Assembly: GCF_000723465.1 (NCBI RefSeq)
Contig: NZ_HF545616.1
Span: 248,001-312,000 of the forward strand
Length of the DNA: 64,000 nucleotides
DNA from: Ruminococcus bicirculans (ex Wegman et al. 2014)
Lineage (GTDB): Bacteria > Bacillota > Clostridia > Oscillospirales > Ruminococcaceae
Direction of reading: 5' to 3'
The first letter of the stretch is position 1, and every line of letters begins with the position of its first letter. The notes below the pieces were generated by a model that was not told where the DNA came from, did not search any database, and saw nothing but the letters and a program-made list of their open reading frames with translations. This document shows, in pieces, positions 51,295 to 59,522 of the stretch. The position numbers and the translations under genes were made by a program.

Positions 51295-51595
51295 TTGATA
51301 TATTCATTTCTTCAGATTCTTCAATATCCTCAGTTTCCGTAATTTCTTCTGTTTGCTCATCGGTCTGAGTCTGTTCCTGATCAATTTTATGGAACTTATC
51401 CACATCGGGAATAACTCCGAGCGTTCTTCCGTTATCGAATTTGCAATGGAGAGTACCTGCATCATCCACAAACTCAACCGTACAACAGGTTCCGCTTTCA
51501 ATGGGACAGTAGTCGTCCATCGAGTCAACGCAGATCCTTGTTCCTTCCGGATATCTCTGTCTCAGTATTTCTACCTTGTTTTGGTTGTATATCAT
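51290..51595 (-). CDS. DUF4314 protein with acidic tail
   Basis: 101 residues. The N-terminal ~70 residues (LRQRYPEGTRICVDSMDD, then GTLHCKFDNGRTLGVIP) form the SH3-like DUF4314 domain. A Glu/Thr-rich tail ends SEEMNISM. DUF4314 is common in clostridial elements; its role is unknown. A paralog occurs at 58200-58466 with a shorter tail ending EEEMNMSM. Confidence 0.85.
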   Translation of the reverse strand: MIYNQNKVEILRQRYPEGTRICVDSMDDYCPIESGTCCTVEFVDDAGTLHCKFDNGRTLGVIPDVDKFHKIDQEQTQTDEQTEEITETEDIEESEEMNISM

Positions 51596-51676
51596 ATTGC
51601 CTCCTGTTGAATTAATTTTTGCTCTCTTTTAATGGTATACCTGCCACATTGGAATCACCCTCTCTCTTGTGCTAAC

Positions 51677-51958
51677 AAAAAAGACTGTTTCGTTTAACAT
51701 CACATTAATTCGTGATATTAGACAAAACAGCCTTTAAAACTTTGTGAATTTTTTTCATAACAAAACGGCAGGCTCAGAGCAAAATCTGCTCAAAGTCTGC
51801 CGTTTTGTTTGACGATGTTTAATTGTTGAGGGTTCAGATCCTTTTTTAACGAAAAAGCATCTACCGTTTTACACCTGAAATTTTTACCCTCAAAACGCAA
51901 AAAAAGCTCGTAAATACGAGCTTTTCGAGGTGTGCATCTATTTTATTGCACAAGTATG
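51677..51958. repeat. element right-end direct repeat, copy 1
   Basis: About 282 bp nearly identical to 58494-58776. It contains three stem-loops (the AACGGCAGA...CTGCCGTT stem, AAAAGCTCG/CGAGCTTTT, and a CAC/GTG stem near 51700-51720) and ends GCACAAGTATG at 51958. The second copy ends at the same base inside the tRNA-Tyr CCA. This marks the original right end of the ICE. Confidence 0.88.
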
Positions 51959-52038
51959 AACTGTCTGTACGAAATTGACTGCGTGAGAAAAATAGATTAA
52001 GAAAGCCGCATCATGGGATTGTTATCTGATGCGGCATT

Positions 52039-53547
52039 TCATTGTAATTCTGATAAATTTAAATGCCGATTCCGTAAGTAATTGTCATACATTAACTGCG
52101 GATCAAGCATGCGTACTTCAACGACACCAAGACCGAGTTGTTTTAATATGTCTATTTTTACAAATCCCGGGATTTTATCTTCGCCTTTGCGTTTGGGCAT
52201 CAAGAAGTAATTTCTTACTTCGCTAACCTTATATCTTTCCAATACATCTCGGTAGGCAAGATAATATAAATATTGTTTTGAAACATCTTCAACGCTCGGT
52301 TGCCCTGAAATTGAATCATCTGTCCAATTTGGACAATAGTACTTAGCATCAAGGATATAAAAAACATAGTAATCGGGATTTGCTTTGCGTTCAAAGCGCA
52401 GATAATCTGGTTTAAATGTGTCTTTTGGAATTCCGCTAGCACCTTTACGATATCTTTTCCATATAGGTTGTTTTATTAGTTCAACTAGGGTAGGGGTCTT
52501 ACCCTTGAAATTTTTGTTTATCATTGAGTGATCAATGTAAGGTTCGATCTTGTTTAGAGAATCATTTTTTTGGCTTGTAAATACTTTCGCACAAACTTCT
52601 TCCCATATAGTTTCAAAAGATCGCGTACCAATAAGTTGTAGTTCATTTTCTCCAAGCAAGACTTTTCCGCTGTTGAAATATAATTTCAATGCTGTAAGCA
52701 CCGAAAGTTTTCTATCATCGAATGTTTGCGATATTGTGCTTTCAAGCACATTTAAAATCTGTTCTTCATCTCCAAATGCACTCTCATCTTCATCAGAAAC
52801 ATAAACGGATGGAAGGCTAAAGAAATTTGTTAGCGAAGTTTTTTCTATTTCTTGAGAACATTTTGTAATAACGAACTCATGTAGACGTTTTAAATAATCG
52901 AAATCATTATTAACATTTCTGCGAGTGTATAGTTCTACATAATATGGTCTGTTGTTAGATAGTATGGGATAAGTCTCATCAATTGTTTTTTGCCAAAGGA
53001 TTTCGTCGCTTCCGTTAATTTCAATTATTGTCTCATCCGTTTCGTATGCACCATTTGATGCATAATCTTCCAAAAGAAAGAGCATGACTGAAAGAAGTTT
53101 GTCTCGATTATGATTTCCTTCATCAGCAAAAAGGTCTATGTTATAGATATCCTGTTTTGATTTCTCTCTACTGTACTTTTCAATTACTCTAAGAACCTGT
53201 GCCAATTCTCTTTGCGGATTATATGAAGGGAGCTTTTGGTTTTCACCAATATATTTTGGGTACACATAAATAAGCCTATTATGACAGATAACTATACCAA
53301 CAAATGTAAATTTATATACCGCATTTAAATAGGTTTTGTCATTATAATTATTGAAATCAACATCTTCGTCTTCATCGACATCATTATCCAATTTGCTCTT
53401 GAGTTTTATGATTTTTCGTGCAAGTAAATCCTTAACGAATCTAACAAAACTATCTTCATCACTTTCAAATGAAAACATATTCTTGCTTCTTAGATCGGTA
53501 GCAGGATATAGCCAGTCCTCTCTAACGTAAGCGGATATAATACTCAT
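52039..53547 (-). CDS. LlaJI/McrC-like restriction endonuclease subunit
   Basis: 502 residues. An N-terminal region typical of the McrC/LlaJI nuclease subunit (VGIVICHNRLIYVYPKYIGE) is followed by a helical middle. A C-terminal PD-(D/E)XK nuclease core follows: KPDYLRFERK, then FYILDAKYYCP (Asp, Lys). It would act with the McrB-like AAA+ protein encoded just upstream (19-nt gap), which moves on DNA and activates cutting. Genes for this pair and an adenine methylase form one operon. Complete. Confidence 0.85.
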   Translation of the reverse strand: MSIISAYVREDWLYPATDLRSKNMFSFESDEDSFVRFVKDLLARKIIKLKSKLDNDVDEDEDVDFNNYNDKTYLNAVYKFTFVGIVICHNRLIYVYPKYIGENQKLPSYNPQRELAQVLRVIEKYSREKSKQDIYNIDLFADEGNHNRDKLLSVMLFLLEDYASNGAYETDETIIEINGSDEILWQKTIDETYPILSNNRPYYVELYTRRNVNNDFDYLKRLHEFVITKCSQEIEKTSLTNFFSLPSVYVSDEDESAFGDEEQILNVLESTISQTFDDRKLSVLTALKLYFNSGKVLLGENELQLIGTRSFETIWEEVCAKVFTSQKNDSLNKIEPYIDHSMINKNFKGKTPTLVELIKQPIWKRYRKGASGIPKDTFKPDYLRFERKANPDYYVFYILDAKYYCPNWTDDSISGQPSVEDVSKQYLYYLAYRDVLERYKVSEVRNYFLMPKRKGEDKIPGFVKIDILKQLGLGVVEVRMLDPQLMYDNYLRNRHLNLSELQ

Positions 53548-53566
53548 AAGACTATACCTCTACAGA

Positions 53567-55195
53567 TTAACATTCTTTTTCCATTTTTGCGGCATCACGC
53601 TCTGCTATCTGATTTGCATATTCTCTTGATCTGAAATCTGAACCAAATATAGCAAGACCTCTTGATTTAAACTCTGCACAAATGTAAGAAAAACGATTTA
53701 ATTTATCGCTATCGCACCCTTCAAAAAGTTCCTTATGTTTTGTCTTTGCTGCATCCTCAAATAAATACATAATAACTTTTTCACAGAATAGTGTACTGAA
53801 TTCTTCATCCTCATGACCTAGTGTGAATAAACACGTTCCGGTAGAATCTTGTGTTTTCATAAAAAATGGTCCCATCAGCTTATCTTCATGAGCTTTTATT
53901 CTGTCATTTGACAACTTAGCATTTATCGCACGACGTAAAACATTCCACTCAACGGCTCCGTCGGCAAGATTAAACGTTCCACTTTGACATTCTGTAGCAG
54001 TTTTTACACCAGTTGAGGGATCAATATTTACCTTGAATTCTTCATCATCAATGCCAATATAATTAAAGTTCCACCTACGCTTAAATGCTGTATCCATTGG
54101 GAATACACCCTGATCCGCACTATTCATAGTTGCGAAAATATACATATTATTTGGAATCGCCAATTTGGAATAAGCGGAAGCTGCACCGCCAAAGTGTTCA
54201 GCTAAATATGCCCGTATATCCTCACTTGCGTTTATTGAGTATTCACTTCTTCCGGTATCATCCCTGTCGAGCAATTGAAACATATCGCCAAAAACAGCCG
54301 CAGCCTTAGCTCGGTTTAATTCTTCAATAATAAGATAATGTTTGTGAGGGGCTGTGGTTGAAGCATTTTCCAACGCCGCGACAAGCGTTCGCATAAATGG
54401 ACCAGGAACGAATTTATAAGTTATCATACCACCAACGTCTACTGGCTTATATGTTCCTATAAACTGCGAATACGAATAATCTGAATAAAAGGTTACTCGT
54501 TCATAATCATCAGATGAAACATGATGTTCATCTAAGTATTTCTTAAAAAAGTAGCTTTTGCCAGTTCCTGGAGCCCCGAAAGCAATCACATTGCGCTTGT
54601 CCCTTTCGTCAAGAGGGGTATAATTAAATGTCACTAATGACGGGATAAAATACGGTCGCATATCAAAAATATTTAGATAATCTGTTACTTCTGCAGGAAT
54701 TATAGCAGTACCACCATTTGATATTCTGAGAAAAGATGCCTGATATATGCCACAAGCATGATCACCATTATTACAACGAATACAATTAATGGGCGCAGAG
54801 GATGCTGCAACTTTCCCATCTAGCCACTCATACATGCTTCTTATGTCCATGCGTCCAGATATAGATGAGACATTGGTTTCAAGCGAAACAATGTACTCAG
54901 AGGGGGTTATATGTCCCAAATAAGAAACATACGCTGCTGCCTTACTATATATGGTAAGGAAAAAGAATCGTTTTTTCTCGCTTCGAGCAATGTGATATCC
55001 ATTTGTAGCGTTATCAGTAAATATCCTAATCTGAGGTCGAGCTCGCTCCGTTCCAGTGATTGAGATATCAGCATATGAAATAATTATTGTTTCTGTTGAG
55101 GGTAGTGTAACCTCATCTATGTCCCCAGCTCGATTTACTCTGGGATAGTGAAGTTGATTATCAATATAATTGCGAATAATTTCTGTAGAATTCAT
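53567..55195 (-). CDS. McrB-like AAA+ NTPase of the restriction system
   Basis: 542 residues. N-terminal DNA/target-binding region, then Walker A IAFGAPGTGKSYFFKKYL (about 208-225), Walker B YLIIEELNRAKAAAVFGDMF, sensor FATMNSADQGVFPMD and arginine finger AFKRRWNF. These match McrB GTPases and the LlaJI R1 subunit. It would form a ring that drives the nuclease subunit. SD AAGGAG precedes ATG 55195. Confidence 0.9.
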   Translation of the reverse strand: MNSTEIIRNYIDNQLHYPRVNRAGDIDEVTLPSTETIIISYADISITGTERARPQIRIFTDNATNGYHIARSEKKRFFFLTIYSKAAAYVSYLGHITPSEYIVSLETNVSSISGRMDIRSMYEWLDGKVAASSAPINCIRCNNGDHACGIYQASFLRISNGGTAIIPAEVTDYLNIFDMRPYFIPSLVTFNYTPLDERDKRNVIAFGAPGTGKSYFFKKYLDEHHVSSDDYERVTFYSDYSYSQFIGTYKPVDVGGMITYKFVPGPFMRTLVAALENASTTAPHKHYLIIEELNRAKAAAVFGDMFQLLDRDDTGRSEYSINASEDIRAYLAEHFGGAASAYSKLAIPNNMYIFATMNSADQGVFPMDTAFKRRWNFNYIGIDDEEFKVNIDPSTGVKTATECQSGTFNLADGAVEWNVLRRAINAKLSNDRIKAHEDKLMGPFFMKTQDSTGTCLFTLGHEDEEFSTLFCEKVIMYLFEDAAKTKHKELFEGCDSDKLNRFSYICAEFKSRGLAIFGSDFRSREYANQIAERDAAKMEKEC

Positions 55196-55207
55196 AATGT
55201 TCTCCTT

Positions 55208-56053
55208 TTAGTAGTTTGTAACAACAATATGGGAGGCATCTCCTGTAAATCTATTTCTAATATTTACCGAATATCTAATTGGATATTCAGCCACCACATT
55301 TTGCCCATAGAGTTCTGTAGTAAGAGGTGTTCTACTAATTACCATTAGTGCTCGACAATTCAAATTATAGAACGCTCCTGCTAACCGTCGTTGTTCAGCT
55401 TCATTGAAATCATCTGTTAAATTTCCATATTCATGAAACGTACAATCATATGGTGGGTCTAAGAAAATAAAATCATTCGTTTGTGCCAAGTTGAATACAT
55501 TCTCAAAATCATCGTTTAGAATGTGCGTTCTTTGGAGCAGATCTCTGTGACCTTCGGTAATAATGTTTACATTAAAATGCTTGTATCGCCCATATGGTAC
55601 ATTATATTGCCCTTGAGCATTAAAACGTAACATTCCCGAATAAGCTGTCTTATTAATGAAATAATATAATGTTGCAGGCAAATATTCCGAAGGGATAATG
55701 CTGTTATACATATCTCTTAATCTGTAATAGAGTGGTTCGTTCCCATTTTCTATTCTAATTTCTGGATTGCGCATTTTTTTTGTACTGTATACATCTTCAT
55801 TATGCTCATAGATTTCATGCAGAGTTTGTAATTCATCCATAACTCGATCATACTGAGTTGCCAGCTGCCTATAGAAATTTATAAGAGGTTCATTTATATC
55901 ATTGATAATGGCATTGTTGGGTTCCTGTTGAAAAAAGACAGCGCCTCCACCAAGAAAAGGCTCAATGTAAGTATCGTAATCAGCGGGAATAAAATTTATG
56001 AATTGGGGGATTTCCCTTCGTTTCCCTCCACGGTATTTGATAATAGCATCCAT
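55208..56053 (-). CDS. DNA adenine methyltransferase of the restriction system
   Basis: 281 residues: motif I KYRGGKRREIPQFINFIP, FLGGGAVFFQQEP, and catalytic FIFLDPPYDCTFHEYG (DPPY). A D12-class N6-adenine methylase. It is first in the operon with the McrB- and LlaJI-like genes (12-nt gap), so it probably protects the host site. Classic LlaJI uses cytosine methylases, so this is a variant combination. SD TAGGAG precedes ATG 56053. Confidence 0.9.
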   Translation of the reverse strand: MDAIIKYRGGKRREIPQFINFIPADYDTYIEPFLGGGAVFFQQEPNNAIINDINEPLINFYRQLATQYDRVMDELQTLHEIYEHNEDVYSTKKMRNPEIRIENGNEPLYYRLRDMYNSIIPSEYLPATLYYFINKTAYSGMLRFNAQGQYNVPYGRYKHFNVNIITEGHRDLLQRTHILNDDFENVFNLAQTNDFIFLDPPYDCTFHEYGNLTDDFNEAEQRRLAGAFYNLNCRALMVISRTPLTTELYGQNVVAEYPIRYSVNIRNRFTGDASHIVVTNY

Positions 56054-56071
56054 TGATATTGCTCCTAATTA

Positions 56072-56233
56072 CTATTCTTTTAATTCATTATCATGAACCG
56101 ACTGGTTTGGCTCTGGTAAAAACTCTACGATATCATCTATCTTACAGTTTAGCACCTGACATATTTTTTCAATCGAATCGAGGGACACATACTCATCACG
56201 GTGCATACGTGTTGAAATATTAGTGCCATACAT
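56072..56233 (-). pseudogene. truncated XRE controller protein of the restriction operon
   Basis: 53 codons giving only the second half of an HTH_26-type regulator: GTNISTRMHRDEYVSLDSIE, then KICQVLNCKIDDIVEFLPE. The first helices are missing and a 25-bp tandem duplication lies right at the truncated start. It is 18 nt upstream of the methylase start, where a controller gene is expected. It may be non-functional, or the missing part may be supplied by another start I cannot see. Confidence 0.6.
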
Positions 56234-56276
56234 ACATTATATCATATCTTTCATACATACATTATATCATATCTTT
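56227..56276. repeat. perfect 25-bp tandem repeat carrying -10 boxes
   Basis: Two exact copies (56227-56251, 56252-56276), each with TATAAT on the minus strand (56236-56241 and 56261-56266). The duplication moved or doubled the promoter of the restriction operon. Confidence 0.85.
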
Positions 56277-56289
56277 GTCGAAAAAGCAA
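56261..56289 (-). promoter_or_regulatory. promoter of the restriction-modification operon
   Basis: Minus strand: TTGCTT (56284-56289), 17-nt spacer, TATAAT (56261-56266). The extra -10 at 56236 has no comparable -35. Confidence 0.6.
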
Positions 56290-56506
56290 CCTCAATCCCC
56301 GATTTTACGCTATTTCAAACTTCGACTCCACTGGAATCAAAGTACCTCTCAAAAAAGAAAAGAGCCAAGCAGCAAATTCCTCAGCTCCATAATCTTATTC
56401 TATCCCCGTAAACATCACCTGATAATTCAGCCCTAATCCTGTATAATAAAACTTGACACATACAAGACAATCAAAGTATAATAAAAAACAAAGGAGTGTG
56501 TCATCA

Positions 56507-56700
56507 ATGGGAACAGGAAAACAATATGATGAAGAGTTTAAAAAGCGGGCAATAAAGCTCGCAAGCTTCAGGCAGCAAACAAGCGGATCAAAGAGCTCGA
56601 AAAGAAAAACCGTGAGCTTGAAGAGCTTAATGAATTTCTGGAGGAAGCATCTGCTTTTTTCGCTGCGAACCGTCGGAAGTCAGGAAAGAAGAACGGTTAA
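56507..56700 (+). pseudogene. IS3-family OrfA, internally deleted
   Basis: Starts MGTGKQYDEEFKKRAIKLAS with a good SD (AAAGGAG). It then jumps frame; the coiled-coil end (KRIKELEKKNRELEELNEFL) is in another frame. About half the HTH domain is missing, so OrfA cannot bind ends normally. Confidence 0.85.
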
Positions 56701-57617
56701 AGTTCATTTCCAAAAAGACTGATGACGGTAGGATCACAGGAAGGATCAGTTTTTACTGCAAGGCTTTAGAGGTTACAAGACAAGCATTTTACGATCATCT
56801 CAGCCATAAAAACGCCCCCTGGAAGTATCAGGCACTTGCAGATGAAATGATGAAGATCCACGAAGAAGACCAATATAATGACTGCTACGGCAGAGAGCGT
56901 ATGTATCTTGCATTGCAGCAGAGAAAGGATGCCGGGAAAACTGACATTGACATTCCATGTGAAACTACTGTACGCAAGGTCATGGTGCAGATAGGATTGA
57001 TACACAAGCCTCGCAGAAAGCCAAACGGGATAACCAAAGCTGATCGGCTTGCTCAAAAATCGGATGATCTTCTCAGACGTGATTTTTACGCAGACAGGCC
57101 TTTGAAAAAAGCTGTGACCGACATGAGCGAGGTGAAGGCAAAGGATGGAAAGCTCTATGTTTCAGCGATATTTGACTGCTTTGATCTGATGCCGCTGGGG
57201 ATAGCTATTGAAGATAATATGAGAGCTTCGCTCTGCTGCCATACTCTTGAAAACGCAAACAAATCATATCCTGATATAAAAGGCTGTATCATACATTCGG
57301 ACAGGGGCAGTCAGTATACAAGCGAAGAGTACCGAGCTGCTGTAAAGAAATATGGGATCATTCAAAGCATGAACAGTGCCGGTGGAAGATGTCATGATAA
57401 TGCACGCTGTGAAAGTATGTGGGCAAGAATGAAAGAAGAGCTGTTCTACAGCCGTGAGGACAAGCCGGAGAACTACACTATGAAAGAGTTGAAGACCATG
57501 ATCTGGAGATATTTTATGAGTTACTGGGCCAACAGAAGAATCTGCACCGCCAACGGTGGTCTGCCTCCGGCAGCCCGAAGAAAGCTCTACTATGATCATA
57601 TCTTTCTCGTTGCATAA
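56694..57617 (+). CDS. IS3-family OrfB, DDE transposase
   Basis: About 300 residues when read from the overlap with orfA (RLKFISKKTDDGRITGRISF...); the first ATG is near 56847. Catalytic residues are all visible: Asp in KKAVTDMSEVKAKDG, Asp in GCIIHSDRGSQYTSEEY, Glu in ARCESMWARMKEELFY. It ends YWANRRICTANGGLPPAARR. It normally needs a frameshift from OrfA, so expression here is doubtful. Confidence 0.88.
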   Translation, partial: RLKFISKKTDDGRITGRISFYCKALEVTRQAFYDHLSHKNAPWKYQALADEMMKIHEEDQYNDCYGRERMYLALQQRKDAGKTDIDIPCETTVRKVMVQIGLIHKPRRKPNGITKADRLAQKSDDLLRRDFYADRPLKKAVTDMSEVKAKDGKLYVSAIFDCFDLMPLGIAIEDNMRASLCCHTLENANKSYPDIKGCIIHSDRGSQYTSEEYRAAVKKYGIIQSMNSAGGRCHDNARCESMWARMKEELFYSREDKPENYTMKELKTMIWRYFMSYWANRRICTANGGLPPAARRKLYYDHIFLVA

Positions 57618-57654
57618 TTCTTGTTCGAATAAAATGTGTCAAGTGATATTGACA

Positions 57655-58146
57655 AAACCAAATATACACTCTTTTTCTGGATTGGGGTACACCAAAATCT
57701 GCGCTGTTAAGCACTTCCCATACGACATCGTACCCCAATTCATCCAACGTACTAAGGATGGTCGCAAACGTCCTGCCTTCGTTATGCGATAGCAGTCCGG
57801 GAACATTTTCAAGGAGCAGATACTTAGGTTTTTTAATGGCGGCAATCCTGGCGATCTCAAAGAAGAGAGTTCCTCGGGTATCGCTGAATCCTTTCCGTTT
57901 TCCAGCGATCGAAAAGCTTTGGCAAGGGAATCCTCCGCATATAAGGTCGAGATCGGGCAGTTCGTTAGGGTCGATCTTTCTTGCATCATCGTAATACACC
58001 TCGTTTCTTGTATCGTACAACGTTTCGTATGCTTTCTTTGCATATTTGTCTATTTCACAATAACCGACGCACTCAAAACCTCCTGCTTTTTCAAGTCCTG
58101 AACGGAATCCGCCGATACCTGCAAAGATATCGAAATATTTTATCAT
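57655..58146 (-). pseudogene. 5' part of a second cytosine methyltransferase gene
   Basis: About 164 codons almost identical to the start of the dcm at 49960-51231: FDIFAGIGGFRSGLEKAGG, GGFPCQSFSIAGKRKGF, LLLENVPGLLSHNEG, VPQSRKRVYI. An IS3-family element interrupts it and the C-terminal 250 residues are gone. It shows the second copy of the ICE right end. Confidence 0.92.
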
Positions 58147-58199
58147 TTACCACGTTCCTTTCTGCAATAAAAAACGGCCAAGCTTTCTTAACTTGACCG

Positions 58200-58466
58200 T
58201 TACATTGACATATTCATTTCTTCTTCCTCGGTTTGTTCCGATCCTTCTCTGATAACGTGAAAATCGTCCACGCCTGGGATCACGCCGAGCGTTCTGCCGT
58301 TGTCAAAGATACAATGCAAAGTGCCGATGTCATCAACGTGATCGACCCTGCCAAGAGTACCAGACTCAACAGGGAATGGATCATCATTCATTCTGTTAAG
58401 GCAGATGCGAGTCCCTTCGGGATACCGTTCTTTCAGCCATTCTACTTTCTTGTGATCGTAATACAT
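58200..58466 (-). CDS. DUF4314 protein, second copy
   Basis: 88 residues, paralog of the protein at 51290-51595 (LKERYPEGTRICLNRMNDD, IGTLHCIFDNGRTLGVIPG). Tail ends EEEMNMSM. Intact, with SD AGGAGG. Located between the dcm remnant and the terminal repeat, as in copy 1. Confidence 0.85.
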   Translation of the reverse strand: MYYDHKKVEWLKERYPEGTRICLNRMNDDPFPVESGTLGRVDHVDDIGTLHCIFDNGRTLGVIPGVDDFHVIREGSEQTEEEEMNMSM

Positions 58467-58493
58467 TATATATTCCTCCTTTTTCTACAAATG

Positions 58494-58776
58494 AAAAAAA
58501 GGCTGTTCTATCATCGTCACTTAAATTCGTGACAATAGACAAAACAGCCTTTAAAACTTTGTGAATTTTTTTCATAACAAAACGGCAGGCTCAGAGCAAA
58601 ATCTGCTCAAAGTCTGCCGTTTTGTTTGACGATGTTTAATTGTTGAGGGTTCAGATCCTTTTTTTACGAAAAAGCATCCACGGTTTTACACCTGAAATTT
58701 TTACCCTCAAAACGCAAAAAAAAGCTCGTAAATACGAGCTTTTCGAGGTGTGCATCTATTTTATTGCACAAGTATG
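58494..58776. repeat. element right-end direct repeat, copy 2
   Basis: About 283 bp matching 51677-51958 with a few substitutions. Ends GCACAAGTATG, of which the last bases are part of the tRNA-Tyr CCA end. Marks the junction of element and chromosome. Confidence 0.88.
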
Positions 58777-58859
58777 GTGGGAGAAGGTGGATTCGAACCA
58801 CCGAAGCTAGAAGCAACAGATTTACAGTCTGCCCCCTTTGGCCACTCGGGAATTCTCCC
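58775..58859 (-). tRNA. tRNA-Tyr (anticodon GTA)
   Basis: 85 nt, class II. Acceptor GGGAGAA/TTCTCCC, anticodon loop CTGTAAA within GACTGTAAATC, long variable arm, T-arm GGTGG-TTCGAAT-CCACC, discriminator A and encoded CCA. The mobile-element repeat begins at its 3' end. Confidence 0.97.
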
Positions 58860-58880
58860 ATATGAATGAAAACAAAATAA

Positions 58881-58956
58881 TGGAGCTGGTGGACGGACTC
58901 GAACCCCCGACCTGCTGATTACAAATCAGCTGCTCTACCAACTGAGCTACACCAGC
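58881..58956 (-). tRNA. tRNA-Thr (anticodon TGT)
   Basis: 76 nt. Acceptor GCTGGTG/CACCAGC, anticodon stem-loop CTGAT-TTGTA-ATCAG region with TGT, T-arm GGGGG-TTCGAGT-C..., discriminator T and CCA. Confidence 0.97.
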
Positions 58957-59054
58957 TTGTATTGCTTGATCTGTCGAACTGACGGTATCTATTATATCAT
59001 ATCTCCAAGCACTTGTCAAGCACTTTTTATTTTGTTTTCATTTTTTTAATAAAG

Positions 59055-59131
59055 TGGTCGAGGCGACAGGACTTGAACCTGCGGCATCTTGGTCCCAAAC
59101 CAAGCACTCTACCAAACTGAGTTACGCCTCG
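59055..59131 (-). tRNA. tRNA-Pro (anticodon TGG)
   Basis: 77 nt. Acceptor CGAGGCG/CGCCTCG, anticodon arm CTTGG-TTTGGGA-CCAAG with TGG, T-arm CAGG-TTCAAGT-CCTG, discriminator A and CCA. First gene of the tRNA operon. Confidence 0.97.
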
Positions 59132-59253
59132 TAGTTGACGTTGCACACGGTGGGGAAAAGTCTCCAGCCACGGAAAAGTTCCAAGCTTTGTGTGCCTTGA
59201 GCTTCATAGATGTTTCTGTGAAGCATTTGTCTGCGTCATCAGACAGCTTAATT

Positions 59254-59282
59254 ATTATACTCCCCAATGCCCGTTTTGTCAA
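59254..59282 (-). promoter_or_regulatory. promoter of the tRNA operon
   Basis: Minus strand: TTGACA (59277-59282), exactly 17 nt, TATAAT (59254-59259). Both boxes match consensus perfectly, as expected for stable RNA genes. The ~120-nt stretch to tRNA-Pro is leader. Confidence 0.92.
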
Positions 59283-59457
59283 TAGGTTTTTTATCACTTT
59301 GTATACTTGCACAATTACACCCTGCTCAAAAGCGACACAAATGTCATTCTTCAACAAATTATACCGTGATATCATACGAAAACATCAAAAATAATGTCCA
59401 TAAAAGAGCCTTTTTTTAAAAGAATGGTATAATTTGATGATATTTTGGTGAAACCTG

Positions 59458-59486
59458 TTGATTTTTAAAATGGTTTGTGTTATCAT
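59458..59486 (+). promoter_or_regulatory. promoter of the zinc-ribbon protein gene
   Basis: TTGATT (59458-59463), 17-nt spacer, TATCAT (59481-59486), 37 nt before ATG 59523. The rest of the 390-bp gap between here and tRNA-Pro shows nothing else besides the tRNA promoter. Confidence 0.55.
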
Positions 59487-59522
59487 TATATTTAACAGAT
59501 AATATTCGGGAGGAAAGTAAAA

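Larger units (their letters stand above)
5895..51958. mobile_element. integrative and conjugative element (approximate extent)
   Basis: The region holds everything expected of a serine-recombinase ICE: three large serine recombinases (7816-12586), a MobP3-like relaxase and accessory protein, VirB4, VirB6, VirD4 and PrgI-like transfer genes, an adhesin, DNA methylases and small DUF3789/DUF4314/DUF6103 proteins. The right end is well placed: a non-coding repeat ending at 51958 is duplicated where a second copy abuts tRNA-Tyr at 58776. The left end is inferred from the gene-content change between 5637 and 5895. The Agr/ABC/MutS block at 16136-26629 is on the opposite strand and is treated as cargo. 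Confidence 0.6.
56454..57641 (+). mobile_element. IS3-family (IS150-like) insertion sequence with a damaged orfA
   Basis: About 1.19 kb with ends TGACACAT ... ATGTGTCA (10-bp IR including flanking C/G: CTTGACACAT/ATGTGTCAAG). It cuts the dcm copy after the KRVYI codons (57655 region), and the rest of dcm is missing on the other side, so insertion was accompanied by a deletion or rearrangement. OrfB is intact, orfA is not. Confidence 0.85.
51959..58776. mobile_element. tandem remnant of a second, related element
   Basis: Bounded by two copies of the same right-end sequence (51677-51958 and 58494-58776). Contains a restriction-modification module, an IS3-family copy, a truncated dcm, a DUF4314 gene and the terminal repeat next to tRNA-Tyr. 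It lacks recombinase and transfer genes, so it is a decayed element or a satellite island that used the same attachment site. Confidence 0.65.
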
